A DNA stretch of 64,000 nucleotides from Tupaia tana (Eukaryota; Chordata; Mammalia; Scandentia; Tupaiidae). Both the position numbers and the translations under genes were made by a program. The notes below the pieces were generated by a model that did no database searches, was not told the DNA's origin, and worked only from the letters and a program-made list of their open reading frames with translations. This document shows, piece after piece, positions 43,251 to 54,250 of this stretch; position 1 is the first letter of the stretch, and every line of letters starts with the position of its first letter. Location: the NCBI GenBank assembly GCA_026018925.1, contig JAKSZU010000016.1:79928059-79992058 (forward strand), in the 5' to 3' direction.

Positions 43251-44497
43251 AATGCTGTTTCTTGGGAAAGACCATCTTCTTATAGCTTTGAATAGATTCA
43301 GTCTTGAGAAGTCTCAGCTCTTTAACAAAAAGGGGCTGAGAGTTTAGCACACTGGTGTTTCATAGGCCTCCAGGCCTGGTCACAAGAATGTTGCATTTTT
43401 AGTTATCACTGAAGATAAAGGACCACTTGACTGAGAGTCCTGAGAATGTCAGAGACAGGTCATTCAGAGCCTTTGACAAGACGAGACCTTTATGCCCTAC
43501 TGTGGGCACCTAAACAATCTTTCTTATCCAGAGGTCTGGATTATGGCCAACCATACTGAAATGGTTTTGGCCAAAGATAAGAGGAGGAAATGCTTTCACA
43601 GGTCCACGCAGCTGACTTGGAACTACAGAGCAGATGGGGACAGAACTCAAAGCATTTCAGGAAGTTGACTCCCAGTCTGAAGCTGTGCCAGGACAGGCAG
43701 ATGACTGCTAAGGAAACACACATATTTATTTCGCATTAAAGGCAAAATTCCTGGGCATGACTCAAGGTTCAATTGAGCAATCACCACAAGGTGCCAGCAC
43801 AGAGAGGACCGAGAACCACATCCACCCCGGAAAGAAGTCCAGGGTCACAGGGATGAGGTAGGAAGCTGCAAAAACCCACGAGCAGGTGCGCACACATGTC
43901 TGCTAGTCCACAGTCACATATTCCTTCAAGAGTTACTCCTCTCAGAAGATGGAAATGAAACAAGTTTGGAGACTTATTTAATAACAATTCATCTCATTTC
44001 TGAATGTGCTTGCTTCTTAGGCCCTGCTTTTGGAGATGAATAATTACTTCCATAGTGTTTTAAATATTTGGCTCATTCCAATTTTTCATATTCCCAGATC
44101 ATCTTATTCTGAGTCTAAATTTTAGTCCAAACTTCATTTTGATCAATGATGGGACTGAAATGTTTTCAATCTATGGAGGAAGTAAATACACAAAATGAAA
44201 CAAAAACACACATCAAAGCACCCTTTGTTGGGAGATTTTTATGTCTAGCTAAATAACTAGGGAAGAAAACCCATTAGCCTTCTGACAGAATTATTTTCAA
44301 TCTCTGTATGCCCAATTATGTTCACTTTTCTCTCATAATTTCTTAGCAATCAGCACTGTGGGACCTGGAAATTTTATATTTTCACAAATACTATAATGTT
44401 TGCCATTAACTATTGTATTCATTAGAATATTTTTGGAGAGGAATGGTTTCAAATAAAACACTAATTCAAACTGGTTTAAACAAACTATCAAAGTGTG
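43251..44497. other. Unassigned block of about 1.25 kb
   Basis: No gene or repeat recognised. Confidence 0.45.
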
Positions 44498-44899
44498 TGG
44501 GAACTTCAAAAAAGTTACTGGAAAATGAAATTAAAGTACAAGTTTTTTGCCTTTTTTTTTTTTTTTTAGAGGTTTTTGTTATAGGGCACATGCACTCATC
44601 AGAAAGACAGAGACAGAGAGGCAGAAAGGAAGAAATCACCCCCAGGGGGTATGGCCATGCTGCAATCTCTTCTCCATTCTCCTCTCAGGATCTTGGGCAT
44701 GCATGCACATGCCTCTGGCATCTGTTTAAGCCACGGGGTCCGGGACTGGAACCACGGTCAACTACATGGGAGTCTAGCAACATAGCCATTACACCAACTG
44801 CTGGTCCCAAAGTATAAGTTTATTAGGGTGCAAAAAACTTTGAAATCCATGCATACTTTTTTCCTAATATGTACTTTCCATGAAAGTTTTTGAAGGCCG
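44498..44899 (+). mobile_element. mar125 MITE interrupted by a tS1 SINE
   Basis: The left 48 bp carry 'gggaacttcaaaaaagttac'. The right part (44809-44899) has 'tattagggtgcaaaaaactt', 'tttttcctaatatgtacttt' and the inverted end 'gaaagtttttgaaggcc'. Removing the SINE restores one ~125-bp MITE. Confidence 0.85.
44546..44808 (-). mobile_element. tS1 SINE, long form, inside a MITE
   Basis: The minus-strand head begins at 44808 (gggaccagcagttggtgtaa). The target duplication aaagtacaagttt (44533-44545) recurs as aaagtataagttt (44809-44821). Full body, tail T-run of 17. Confidence 0.92.
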
Positions 44900-45410
44900 T
44901 GCTTATGGTTCATGTAAGTGACTAATCTAAGGTAATTCTGGAATTCAGCAGGGTTAGACTGAAGGACTAGGGACTCAGTTCTAGCAGACACGTTCTCAGG
45001 AAGAAAGGAAATGACCAACAATTCCAGGCTCAACAAGCCCATTTATAGACAATTTCAACAAGAATTCTGAGTTGGAACCTCTTCAGACACACTAGGGCCA
45101 CAAGATTGCCTCCCCACCTATCCCTGTGGCTGGGAGACGGAGTTTCGCCAGCTGACCAGGTTTGCGTTACATACGGGAACCTAGAGCTAAGTCAAGAGTC
45201 AGCTTCCTGCATGGAGGGAAAATGAGAGAGGTAGTTACCTAAGGAAAATGGTGGTCTATAACCAGAGGAAGGCAACACTTACATTGTAACAAAAAGCCCT
45301 CACCATAAGAGAACTGATCTTTGCTCACTGAAGTCATTAACTGAAGTCTTTCACAAAGACCATTACTGTGTGAATTCCAGTGAAACCTCCACATGCCATG
45401 CAAAAGAGAC
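44900..45410. other. Unassigned, no gene or repeat recognised
   Basis: About 0.5 kb. Nothing recognised. Confidence 0.45.
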
Positions 45411-45414
45411 GCAA

Positions 45415-45655
45415 GAGCTGTGCTTTCCAAGAAGATAGCTGCTGCCATATATGGCTATTTAAATGCCAAGTGATTAAAATTATATAACGCTTAAGATTTA
45501 GTTGCTTAGAGCACTAGCTTGAGTTGTAGTAGTATGTGGTTAGCAGCCACATATTGGGAAGCTGACTCCCAGTGGGAAGCTATGTCTTATTAGACAGTAA
45601 AGATACAGAGCATTTCCACCACCACAGAAAGTTCTACTGGATAGTGTTGTTCTAG
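45415..45655. mobile_element. Possible hAT-type MER element
   Basis: The ends 'gagctgtgctttccaagaag' and 'ctactggatagtgttgttct' are loosely inverted. Between them 'tatgtggttagcagccacat' and 'gcatttccaccaccacagaa' echo a common non-autonomous hAT family. Confidence 0.6.
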
Positions 45656-46299
45656 AATCTCCCCCATTAAAAAAAATACAAGAAATTAAGAATGAAGAAG
45701 GACACTTCACTGGGACAGGAAGGACAAAGTGACCTTTGAAAGGCCTCACAGGCTACAGAGAATATGATAATAGTTATGGTGAAAAACAAAACAAAACAAA
45801 ACAAGTAAATGCCCAAGTAGGAAATGGAATTTTCCCCGCTCTGAGAATTAAAAAAATAAATTACAAAGAAGGAATTCTTTCTTTTCTTTGTCAGAAACAA
45901 AGAACATATATAAAAGCAAAGAAAATGAAGGGATAACTAAATCAAATGCTGACTGGACTGGAAGGCTCCTATCTCCCCACCCCCATACCTAACACTTTGC
46001 AATAATGAGAGATCATTATACAGAGACTTCTGACAGGTAGTACTTGCTCTACATTTTATTTCCAGCGGTTGACAGAATGAATTTGGTTGTATGCAAAACT
46101 GAGTTGACATATATGTTATGTTTGGAACCAAATTCTAACTGGGCCTACAGGTCTGTATGCTCTGGCCTCAGTCTATCCTCCCAACTCCCAGCCTCTCCTC
46201 CTCTCTCAGCATGTTTTAGCCCCATGGGCTGAATTCGGAGCATTGTGCAAAATAATGTGTTTTCAGCTTCAAAGTCTTTAGACTTGCTCGTCTATCAGC
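45656..46299. other. Unassigned, no gene or repeat recognised
   Basis: About 0.64 kb. It contains a short (CAAAA)4 run at about 45784-45804. The 77-codon minus frame is low complexity. Confidence 0.45.
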
Positions 46300-46421
46300 G
46301 TGGAACATGATTCTCTCGACTACCTGTCATTATTTAAGTCTCTGCTTGATTTTCTTATCAGCAAATTATTTCTGACCACCTCAGCCAACTTTTGTTCTGC
46401 ATCACAATACCTTATGTATGA

Positions 46422-46547
46422 GAGGAGGTTCAGAAAGTTCATAGAAAACACATGTGATGAAAGGACTATGCACAGATTTCAAAACCGTTGCACCAAAATA
46501 AACTCATTCTTTAATTTCACTTTTCTGCAAACCTTCTGAAATGCCCT
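46422..46547 (-). mobile_element. mar125 MITE
   Basis: Inverted-orientation copy: left end 'gaggaggttcagaaagttca', interior 'gttgcaccaaaataaactca', right end 'aaaccttctgaaatgccctc'. Confidence 0.82.
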
Positions 46548-46571
46548 CAAAATACATATAGTCCCTAATTA

Positions 46572-46651
46572 TTGGGTTGTCAGAAAAGTCATGATGCATT
46601 TTTGCGTAGAAGAACACAGAAAAATGTGTCATGACTTTTCCGACCACCCAA
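46572..46651. mobile_element. 80-bp mariner MITE, near-perfect hairpin
   Basis: Two 32-bp arms (46572-46603 and 46620-46651) are inverted copies with about four differences. They start TTGGGTTGTCAGAAAAGTC and end in its complement, and are flanked by the TA duplication typical of Tc1/mariner (46570-46571 and 46652-46653). The size and design recall MADE1, but the terminal sequence differs, so the parent is a different mariner. Confidence 0.88.
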
Positions 46652-46805
46652 TATTTTGTTGACTCTTTTTTTCTCCCCAGCTATGTCCAAATAGAATGTA
46701 GGTTCCATGGGGACAGAGACCATGCCTCTCTTACTCCTCATCATTACTCCAAGTTGAGTGGACAGTCAATAACTGTTTTTGGGGTGAATGAATGAATGGA
46801 CAGAG

Positions 46806-47980
46806 AAAGAGTTGCACAGGAGAACAGAGGTTGTACTCACTAAGCTGGCTTTGCCTGCATACCTGCTCATAAAGAACTAAGAACAGGTCACCAGGAGTTT
46901 CCGGGTGCCATTGCCATTAGGGAATATAGGACTTAGAATATTTCAGGATTTTTTCTCCCAGGTGGGCCATTTTCCAAACTGCTGGCCTTGATCATTTGTG
47001 TAGAAGTAGGACAAAACAAGGTAAACTTGAGTGCTCTGAAGTCCTGCCTAATTTGTTCTCCCCCTGCTGTCATAAAAATAAGACTAAAAGATAAGATGCT
47101 CAAGTGGAGACTTGTAGGGCACCCTGGGAACTCCCACATTTCCCACCCCAAATGAGAAGGTTAGAGACAGGGAAAGTGCACACACACTTCAGCTCATATG
47201 ATGGGTGATAAATAAGGTTACCCCAGTACAGTTTATCATCCTTCACAGCGTCCAGACACGGCCTTTGACATCCTACTGCTCCTTCATTCTCCAGATGGCC
47301 TCTGTAAGACACGTACTCATTCGACTTTGTCCAAACCTTATTAGTATATGGGCCACAGAGAAAATCCAAATACTTAGCACAGGTTCCTGAACACAAGAGG
47401 TCTTTAAAAATTGTAATGGAAGGTCATTTGTTATCCCCATGGACTTCAGCATGTATGTGTTTATACATTTAATGTTGATGTGCATCTGTCAGGTATTCTA
47501 TGAATGACAAAGGTGCTCTCAGGCTAAAATGGGCAAATACTCTAATAAAAAGTCAGTTCTAAAATTGACCAGTTACTTTAATGGGAGGTAGAACAGGAAG
47601 TGAAATATGATTGAAGAGACACCAGAAAATGGTCATTGATGAGTACTGTTTATAGTTAGTATGTTCACTAAGAAATGACCCAATCTAAGCTAATTTCCTC
47701 TTTAGTTAGAACCTCGGTCAATCATGCTGGAAGAGAAGACAGAAATAATATATCTGCCATTGTGTTTGAGAGCTCCATGGATAACACCAAGGTGTATGAG
47801 CTAGACGAAGATGCAGTTCGCTAGTCAAATGGCTGTGCCAAAGATTATTGATTAAATGGATTGGTCCAACCGGGAAAGTGATCACTAGTGATGGACTATC
47901 AATCTCTATTCCTGACCCTATTCTAGTCAATGGTTTCACCAATGACTTCATTTCTCCCTAGTAAGAGACAATTGTGATAA
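46806..47980. other. Unassigned block of about 1.2 kb
   Basis: No gene or repeat recognised. Overlapping 61-98 codon frames at 47100-47485 lie on both strands and look like chance. Confidence 0.45.
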
Positions 47981-48130
47981 GCCATTTATTGACTAATTAA
48001 TTTCTTTAACTAGTATTATTGAACATTCCCATGTGCTAAACATTGAGCTGAGGGCCAGAGGTTAACAAAGATAAATAGGAAGACACCCTGAAGAAACTCA
48101 GTTTAGGGGTGGAGGAGAAACAGCCTAACA
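47981..48130 (+). mobile_element. Ancient LINE-like repeat, family uncertain
   Basis: 'ccatgtgctaaacattgagc' and 'gttaacaaagataaatagga' fit a very common ancient mammalian repeat pattern (a 'tgtgccaggcactg' type sequence). I cannot settle which family. Confidence 0.4.
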
Positions 48131-48229
48131 TCTAAATAAGTCCTTACAGTACTGTTCTGGTATTTTTCAGGATCTTAACAAATACCTGCTGTATTACTGT
48201 GACAGCCGACTCTCATCTATCTGCACATC

Positions 48230-48512
48230 TCCGGGCACTGAGGAACTTTCTTTTCTCACTTCCTCCATCTTCATTTGGAGACCTGCTTGTCTTTGGGGTT
48301 CCAGCTTAGACATCACTTTTTCAGCAACTGTCTTCGGATACGACCCCACCCAGGCAAGGCGATACACCTTCTCTATGTTCCCACAGCATCTATGGCTCTG
48401 GGAACTCCTGGTTTTAATTTTGCAGTTACTTGTTTACTTTCCTATCTCCTTGACTAGTCCACATGCCCCTAGGGTCATGGTATTTGTCTAATTCTTTTTC
48501 TTTCTTCTTCTT

Positions 48513-48546
<34 letters not shown>

Positions 48547-48605
48547 TATCTCCAGAATTCAACTCACTGTATGGAAAATGACAAGGACCTAAAACACAGT
48601 ATCTA
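48230..48605 (+). mobile_element. L2 LINE 3' end with internal T-run
   Basis: 'gacatcactttttcagcaac', 'acgaccccacccaggcaagg', 'gttactttcctatctcctt', 'ccctagggtcatggtatttg' and 'tgtatctccagaattcaact' follow the L2 order. A T33 run (about 48513-48545) interrupts it. Confidence 0.65.
48513..48545 (+). repeat. Poly(T) run of about 33
   Basis: This is an uninterrupted T-run within an L2. No SINE body lies beside it, so it is a slippage tract rather than a SINE tail. Confidence 0.95.
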
Positions 48606-48679
48606 ATATCAATGATAATGGGGTTTTGGCACAAGGAGTACAGCTTTATGAAATGGTGCCTATGGTTTCTTTCACCTCT

Positions 48680-48931
48680 GAAGTTTTTAAGTTGAATTAT
48701 TTACTCCTTCATGAATGAGAGAGAGGGAGAGGGAGGAAGAGTCAGAGACAGAGACAGGCACTCCCAAGGGGATCTTGATGCCACAATCCAACCCACCCTC
48801 CGCCAGCCCTGGCTCACAAGCAGATGTGTCGTGGCATGCTCAGGATAGTCTCAGACGTGAACCTCGAGCCTGTCCGTGCGGGTCGGCCTCACAAGGTGTC
48901 GTGTTCTACCACTATGTCACTGTCTGGCCCC
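48680..48931 (-). mobile_element. tS2 SINE
   Basis: The minus-strand head begins at 48931 (ggggccagacagtgacatag). The B-box region is 'ggttcacgtctga' at about 48861. Body, GA/CT-rich stretch and 'cattcatgaaggagtaaata' follow. Confidence 0.78.
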
Positions 48932-49679
48932 AAGATGTTTTGTGGGAGATTAAATGTATAGCCTAGGGTTTCAACCTTTAAATAAAGTAATTATTAGAGT
49001 ATAGCTATTAAAGAGACCCCCATTGGTGAGCCATAAACTAACCTAAAAATCCAAACCTTTTTTCTTTGTTCTATGGGCAAGTGACTTCCAATTCCATTGT
49101 CTGCAGTGTTATATCCAGTTAAGTGCTGCTTACTAATATCTAGCTCCTAAATGCTATAGTAAGGCTTGCTAAAAATTTACGATGCCAAACTAACACTAAA
49201 ATATTACTAGTTAACTGAGGACTGAAGTTTAATATCTCTGCTAAAAGTCTGGACTTTGTAGGACAGTACAAGTAAAATCCATCATTTTCTATGTATTAGG
49301 TTCCTTGTAATATTTGTAGTAGTGTATTTTCAAAAATCTAAGTCCAGTCGTAACCTTATGTGATTTTTGTTTATCTTACCAACATTGTACAGTGTTGAAA
49401 ACAGATGGAGCAGAAAACTAAGTTCATGTTCCAAGATAACTCAGCTAGTAGGAGACAAAGCCGAAGTGGACATGAGGCTCTGGTGTGCTCCTCTGGAACT
49501 TTACATTACATTTTATCTTCATATTTATAAGGTCTTGGAGCTTGAGGAGAAGATGAAATGGGTGGGATAAGTGGACTAAAGTTGAAAAAGAAAGTCAAAG
49601 ATGAAAGTTCTTCAGTCAAGAAGTGATGAGACAGGAGGGGACTTAAGTGAAGGACATTCAACACCTATAATAAAACAAT
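48932..49679. other. Unassigned, except one MIR-like patch
   Basis: About 0.75 kb. A MIR-like patch at 49395-49490 is listed separately. Confidence 0.45.
49395..49490 (-). mobile_element. MIR SINE fragment
   Basis: 'ttccaagataactcagctag', 'taggagacaaagccgaagtg' and 'catgaggctctggtgtgct' give the inverted MIR end. Short. Confidence 0.6.
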
Positions 49680-50360
49680 AAAACCTGACATGACAGGAGG
49701 TGGCTGAGAGACTGGGTTTGAATCAGTTGGAACCAAGATGGCACCTGGAACAACCAATGCCTACCTTCAAACTCTTCATACCATCAATGTACTGCACTAG
49801 CATGTTAAATGACACTCCCATCCACGCCATGACAGTCAGTTTATAATTGGCATAGCAACATCTTTAACTGCCTTATGAGGCCAGAAAATGGGAGGGACAG
49901 TGACTCCAGGAAAACTACCAACCTATTCTGGGAAAAGTAATGAGTAAACCACCCCTTATTTAGCCTGACATTAAGCCAAGCCATATAAGCCAGATGTCCG
50001 CCAAAGTTTAGGGCTGCCCTGTCTATGGGGCAGTCCTTCCATTGTATTTTACCTTACAGGTTAACAGTTTCCTCCTTCTTCTTTAAGGTTGCAACCAGGG
50101 AAGCAGCAGGCAGCAGTAGTCAAACTGGGGCTTACCCTCTGGTCTTGTCCACTCAAGGAAGGAACACCACCACTCCCTCATTCCCTTCACAGGTCTGTTC
50201 CACCTATGGACTAGTCTGCTCTGTACGCTAGTCTTTGTAAACTATGTAAACTCTCAAAGGTTCATTCTTGAATTCTTTCCTGTACAAAGCCAAGGGCCCT
50301 TTCACCCTGAAGGTAGACCCCCCAAAGGTTGAGTCTCCCCAGGAACAGTGGGAGTGAGAT
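49680..50360 (+). mobile_element. Probable ERV LTR, worn, borders uncertain
   Basis: 'ctgccctgtctatggggcag' and 'tcttgaattctttcctgtac' followed by 'aaagccaagggccctttcac' resemble the R/U5 end of a class I ERV LTR, and the upstream part has matching composition. I cannot fix TG/CA ends or a target duplication, and no viral reading frame remains. Confidence 0.5.
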
Positions 50361-51716
50361 GGAGTGTGCATAGGGAAGAAGATACCTATTCGTACAGAAA
50401 GATGTAACTTTTTTGAGTAATTGGCATACAGATGGTATAACAATAGGAAAGAAGAAAAGAAAACTATTGCTTGAGGTAAATACTTAAAAAATTAAACACA
50501 GTTTATCATAAGAAGAGGCAAATGCTTATATTATATCCACTATCAAGTTTTTTTCTTAAACAGATATAAGTGCTCTTTTCTGACAAGAAGTTTTAACCAT
50601 ATATCCACATGTCAGTTCTCTGAATCGTTTAGCTCTTGGGACTGATTAAATAGATTACTTTTTCCCCCAATTACCTGGGCTTTGAATTTATTGCTCATTT
50701 GCCCCCCCCTTACTTTTAAAATAAAGCTCAGATTCACTTTTACAATTGGATCAAAGTCATCATGATGAATATTTTTAAGGCACCATCAGACATGGTTGTG
50801 CTGATTTTTAATAATAGTCCTCCCACTAATCAATAGATAATTTAATTTGAAAATGTGAAGCTGTAAACATTAATGCTCTGTTTGATATTTTCTTATTAAT
50901 TGGAAAGATGGCACAGTCAACATTTAGGCAGACAGCTAGGAAAACACATCCATTGAAGTCAAATCTTGAGGGGTGAACACGACCCAAGACAGCTCTGCTC
51001 TCCAGGGCCATGGCGTGACTCCATTTAAAATCTGTGAGCCTCGTTCATGTGAATTAAGTGACTATGACCTTTTGTGTGTTTTATACCAGGGCTGTAGCTT
51101 GCCTACATCCCCCTTCCTTAATTATTTGTATAACGTAAATACAAATCTTAGAGAAAGAGAGGGCTTGATTCTCCACTTCAGGGCATGCTCTTACTTAGTT
51201 TTACCCAAATCAGTCCGTAAGGCAATGGTTGTAGTAGGCCAACATAGAACTGCACTGAATACCAAAGTATCTAGGAATCACTTGGAAAGACTAATGATTC
51301 TTTCTAAGACCACTAACTGTTTACCTTTTCATATACCACCAACTCTGAGAGAATTGTTGCTTTTGTTGGCATTTTAAGTATTTTTAAAAGCATGTGAATT
51401 CCCTAAGTATTGAAATAGTACCAGTTATAACAGCGACAGTCAAGAAGTCTCTCATCTGACTTTAGAAAGATTGAAGCCATCTCTATCCCCTTCCATCTTT
51501 ACGTGCAACAAACAAGTAGGAGTTAATGCTCTCCTATAGCTTCCAGACACAACTGCCTTTTAAAAACGTTTACAATTTGCTTTCTGGTTAAAGACATGAA
51601 GTGTTCATTATACACTTTTTAGAGAATAAAGACACAATGAGTCAAAGAAAATGTCTATTTTAACATACGTATATATTTTTTCTTAACAAAACACAGTTCT
51701 GTATTTTCCTTTTTTT
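50361..51716. other. Unassigned block of about 1.36 kb
   Basis: AT-rich, no gene recognised. The 134-codon frame at 50973-51377 begins at an ATG without context and has no known domain. Confidence 0.45.
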
Positions 51717-51926
51717 AACTTCATTTATTTATTTCTTCCAAGACAGAGAGAGAAAGTGAGAGAGAGTGCCAACACCAACAGGGTATTCACATTGCAACTG
51801 CCCCCAGACTCAAGACAGCCTATACCATGAATGGGCACCTGCGTGGTGTGGACAGGGAGATGTCTGGGCACAAACCCAGGACTAGCCCAAGTCCTTAGCA
51901 CCCACATTGTGCCACTGCAGCTGGCC
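51717..51926 (-). mobile_element. tS2 SINE
   Basis: The minus-strand head begins at 51926 (ggccagctgcagtggcacaa). Then come 'gtcctgggtttgtgcccaga', the CT-rich stretch and 'gtcttggaagaaataaataa'. Confidence 0.78.
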
Positions 51927-51944
51927 TACTTTCTTCCTTCCTTC

Positions 51945-52690
51945 CTTCATTTATTTATTTATTTTGAAATAAGATCACATCCTGTTTAGACTTCTCTTTG
52001 CCATGCACCACGTTGCCTCTTCTGTGTCATTCATTACTCTTCCACCACATCACTTTTTTTTTTTTGAGAGGTTTTCACTATAGGGCACGTGTGCTCACCA
52101 GAAAGACAGAGAGAGACAGAGAGACAGAAAGCGAGAAATCAGCCCCCAGGGGGGATGGCCATGCCGCAATCCCTTCTCCTCCGTTCTCCTCTCGGGATCT
52201 TGGGCACGCACGCACACGCGCCCGGCATGAGTTTAAGTCGCCAGGTCCGGGACTTGAACTGCGGTCAACTACGCAGGAATCCAGCGAACTAGCCATTATG
52301 CTAACTGCTGTTCCCCACCACATCACTTTTAACTTGAAAACAACACAGTAAAAAATTCCACAAGGCCTCATAGAAAATACTTTCTCAGCTACTATTCAGA
52401 TGATGACTAAATGATGAGAATCCTGGTATGGGCTTATTCCATACCTGAAATCATTAATTCCCTACTAGAGACCATGTGGATAACTTTCAGGGTTTGTTTT
52501 GTTCGTCCCTGTGATAAACAGCTTCATAACGAACATCCCCATAGCCAGATCTTTGCATACACTCTTTTGTAGCATAATTTTCTTAGCATGAATTTAGTCA
52601 ATGAAGGCAGTACAGTTAGGTCTCTTAGTCTATTATTGAATTTGAAATTTAAGAAAAGATAAAGAGAAAACGACAATAACTGATGGGGTA
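51945..52690 (-). mobile_element. L1M-type LINE-1 fragment split by tS1
   Basis: On the right of the SINE, 'gataactttcagggtttgtt', 'ttcataacgaacatccccat' and 'gcataattttcttagcatga' match an inverted L1 3' region. The left part (51945-52041) is less certain. Confidence 0.58.
52058..52314 (-). mobile_element. tS1 SINE, long form
   Basis: The minus-strand head begins at 52314 (ggaacagcagttagcataat). A perfect 16-bp target duplication ccaccacatcactttt lies at 52042-52057 and 52315-52330. The B box reads agTTCAAGTCC. The rest is near intact. Confidence 0.94.
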
Positions 52691-52764
52691 GAATAAAGCT
52701 GTGCATATAAAAGAACAAAGAGCCCCTGGGCTCAGCCCCTAACAATGAAAATGATGGCAACTCA

Positions 52765-52976
52765 GCCAGGTATGGAGGCCGAGCAGGGGGAGGACGGCAG
52801 ATGCTGAGGCTGGGTGGGAAAGTCCCGGGGTCATATCCAGAGGTCTCAGCACACACAGGTGTGTGCATGAGTGCCCGCGGTCCTGGCTGCCTGGGGCTCT
52901 GAACAGAGCATGGCATGAGGACCCATTGAGGCACCCTCCACTCTCTTATGGGAGAAATAACTTTAAAATAATAACA
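52765..52976 (+). mobile_element. tS2 SINE
   Basis: The head gccaggtatggaggccgagc and B-box region 'ggggtcatatccagagg' precede 'ctctgaacagagcatggcat', and the tail reads 'ctctcttatgggagaaataa'. Its antisense creates much of the 172-codon minus-strand frame at 52524-53042. Confidence 0.68.
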
Positions 52977-53499
52977 GCACCTGGCAGGTAGGTGGAAACT
53001 GAAAACACGCACACACACCACGAGCCTGATATACCTGGACATGGAGTTGGGTGAGTAGAGAATTAATCAGCAAGACACCAAACTCCATTGATTCTCCTGT
53101 ACCTCGGCTTTCCTTCTGGTAGAATCTAAGCTCACGCCCTCCTTCAAGGCAGAAACCTTAACTCACAGGAGAGAGCCTTTTCTTGTGACAGTCCTACCAG
53201 CTTGTCACAGTCTGCAGAGGTATAAGTAAAAGATCCATTTTCTCATCAAAAAGGCCAAAAAAACAAAGTTTCTTCCTTTTTCAAGGCCTTTTTCCTCCCC
53301 TCCTGAGCATACATCACCTTCCACTCCATAAATTTTATTAGGAAAAGGTTTCTTATCTCATTAGGACAAAGTACATTATCCAGAATTACATAATTTTTCT
53401 TACTTCTAAGATGAGGGACCTTCTTGCCCTACCACAGGTTGTAAAGTGCCTGTAATCAGACTCCCTGGCTATCAATGCAGGCATTTAATGTAACATTTC

Positions 53500-53950
53500 T
53501 TTTCTTTACGATTAAAAGTTACTAAATTGATGGTGAGTCTTGCCATGGTACATTTCAGAACCAAGGAAACATAGGTTCTTGGTACAATTTTAGGGGCCTT
53601 TTGGAGCACAATTCGACTCTGTTGTGAATGATATTTAAATTGCTCTAATATATTCCAGGCTGGACTCTCACGTCAATTAATCAGTGCCAAGGCTCTGTCT
53701 AACATTTCGCTACAAACTGGGTTCAATTGTAATTTGTCAACTCTAGCACCCGTTGCTATGACAAATAGCTTCGGTCTGGTTAATCTTTTGAACATAATAG
53801 CATTCTGCTACTTTGATAAATCTATTATGTCGTGGTTTACATATGCTTTGGGGAAAATTTTTATTGGGACATTTTACACTAAATTATCTCTAGTCTGCAC
53901 TCTCAAAGCCAGTGGAGAGCTGATGGTGATGGTACCTTCCCAGTATCTCA
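53500..53950. promoter_or_regulatory. Candidate conserved regulatory element (unproven)
   Basis: Repeat-free sequence with 'cacgtcaattaatcagtgcc' (homeodomain-type core), an X-box-like half GTTGCTATGACAAA at 53752 and 'actttgataaatc'. Motif matches alone are weak evidence. Confidence 0.28.
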
Positions 53951-54029
53951 ACAACGCCATGTTCTCTTGGATCTAAAAGTCACAGGGGATCCTTCAGAGG
54001 ACAATCTCCAAAGACCAAATGCATGGTTT

Positions 54030-54250
54030 CAGCATTGCGAATCTGCATTTACTGATGTGGACCATTTACTTAATTTTCTATGCCCTGATTTTTCTCATGG
54101 GTATAATGAAGTAGTTGGAATCCACTTCTTACAGGTGTGACGATTCAGCGTAATATTGCAGGGTGCCCCCATAAGCCCTGGGTATTGTGATTATCAAATA
54201 ATACCACTTGGATTTGAATGTTAATATAGCACGCTTCTCATCATCATTGG
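54030..54250 (+). mobile_element. MIR SINE fragment
   Basis: 'catttacttaattttctatg' and 'gatttttctcatgggtataa', then 'aggtgtgacgattcagcgta', match the MIR core order, worn. Confidence 0.58.

Larger units (their letters stand above)
46310..46805 (+). mobile_element. L2 LINE 3' end split by two MITEs
   Basis: The left part ('aagtctctgcttgattttct', 'atttctgaccacctcagcca') and right part ('gaatgtaggttccatgggga', 'cagtcaataactgtttttgg', 'gtgaatgaatgaatgga') are consecutive pieces of an L2 3' end. Between them sit mar125 (46422-46547) and an 80-bp mariner MITE (46572-46651). Confidence 0.68.

Noticed and set aside
52524-53042. 172-codon minus-strand frame, the longest in the window.
   Set aside because: It is made from antisense of a tS2 SINE joined to an L1 fragment. 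There is no domain and no supporting context.
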